Below, in pieces: positions 6,099-6,811 of a stretch of DNA of 6,811 nucleotides. Every line of letters starts with the position of its first letter. Position 1 is the stretch's first letter. The stretch is from positions 1-6,811 of the forward strand of contig CAMIMK010000170.1 in the NCBI GenBank assembly GCA_946221765.1. Reading direction: 5' to 3'. The notes under the pieces were generated by a model. That model was not told where the DNA came from and ran no database searches. It saw nothing but the letters and a program-made list of their open reading frames with translations. This DNA is from an uncultured Rhodovulum sp. (lineage in GTDB: Bacteria > Pseudomonadota > Alphaproteobacteria > Rhodobacterales > Rhodobacteraceae). Both the position numbers and the translations under genes were made by a program.

Positions 6099-6811
<713 letters not shown>

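Overview
The window is a GC-rich bacterial segment with strongly G/C-ending codons. Its gene families (AcoR-type sigma-54 activator, FCD-type GntR repressor, UgpC/MalK-type sugar ABC transporter) and style suggest an alphaproteobacterium, probably Hyphomicrobiales or Rhodobacterales. That placement is an inference from composition and gene content only.

Layout. Positions 1-1003 (minus strand) hold the N-terminal 334 residues of an AcoR-like GAF-domain, sigma-54-dependent activator that runs off the left edge. A 284-bp divergent control region (1004-1287) follows, with a 22-bp near-palindrome just before a GntR/FCD regulator (1288-2004). From there an operon runs rightward to the end of the window: the GntR regulator; a PLP-dependent C-S lyase resembling cystathionine beta-lyase (from 2001, ATGA overlap); a family 1 extracellular solute-binding protein (from 3183); two CUT1-type permeases (to 5270, and 5270-6094); and the ATPase (6099 to the right edge, incomplete). 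As designed, the operon would be a self-regulated uptake system for an unknown compound coupled to a cytoplasmic C-S lyase.

The operon is damaged in two places. First, the lyase has no in-frame stop and reads straight into the binding-protein gene. One missing C in the CCCC run at 3146-3149 would explain this, because restoring it puts a TAA at 3155-3157. Second, the binding protein stops being recognisable after 238 residues at about 3896. There an IS3-family remnant of about 470 bp (3897 to about 4367, transposase on the minus strand, only the C-terminal 145 residues left) joins directly to the first permease just inside its N-terminus. The C-terminal part of the binding protein, the permease start codon and the front of the IS are all gone. 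This looks like an IS insertion followed by an adjacent deletion, although an assembly join through an IS copy cannot be excluded from the sequence alone.

I see no RNA genes, CRISPR array, phage genes or defence system. The points of interest are the damaged transporter/lyase operon, its operator, and the unusual pairing of a C-S lyase with a sugar-class ABC transporter.
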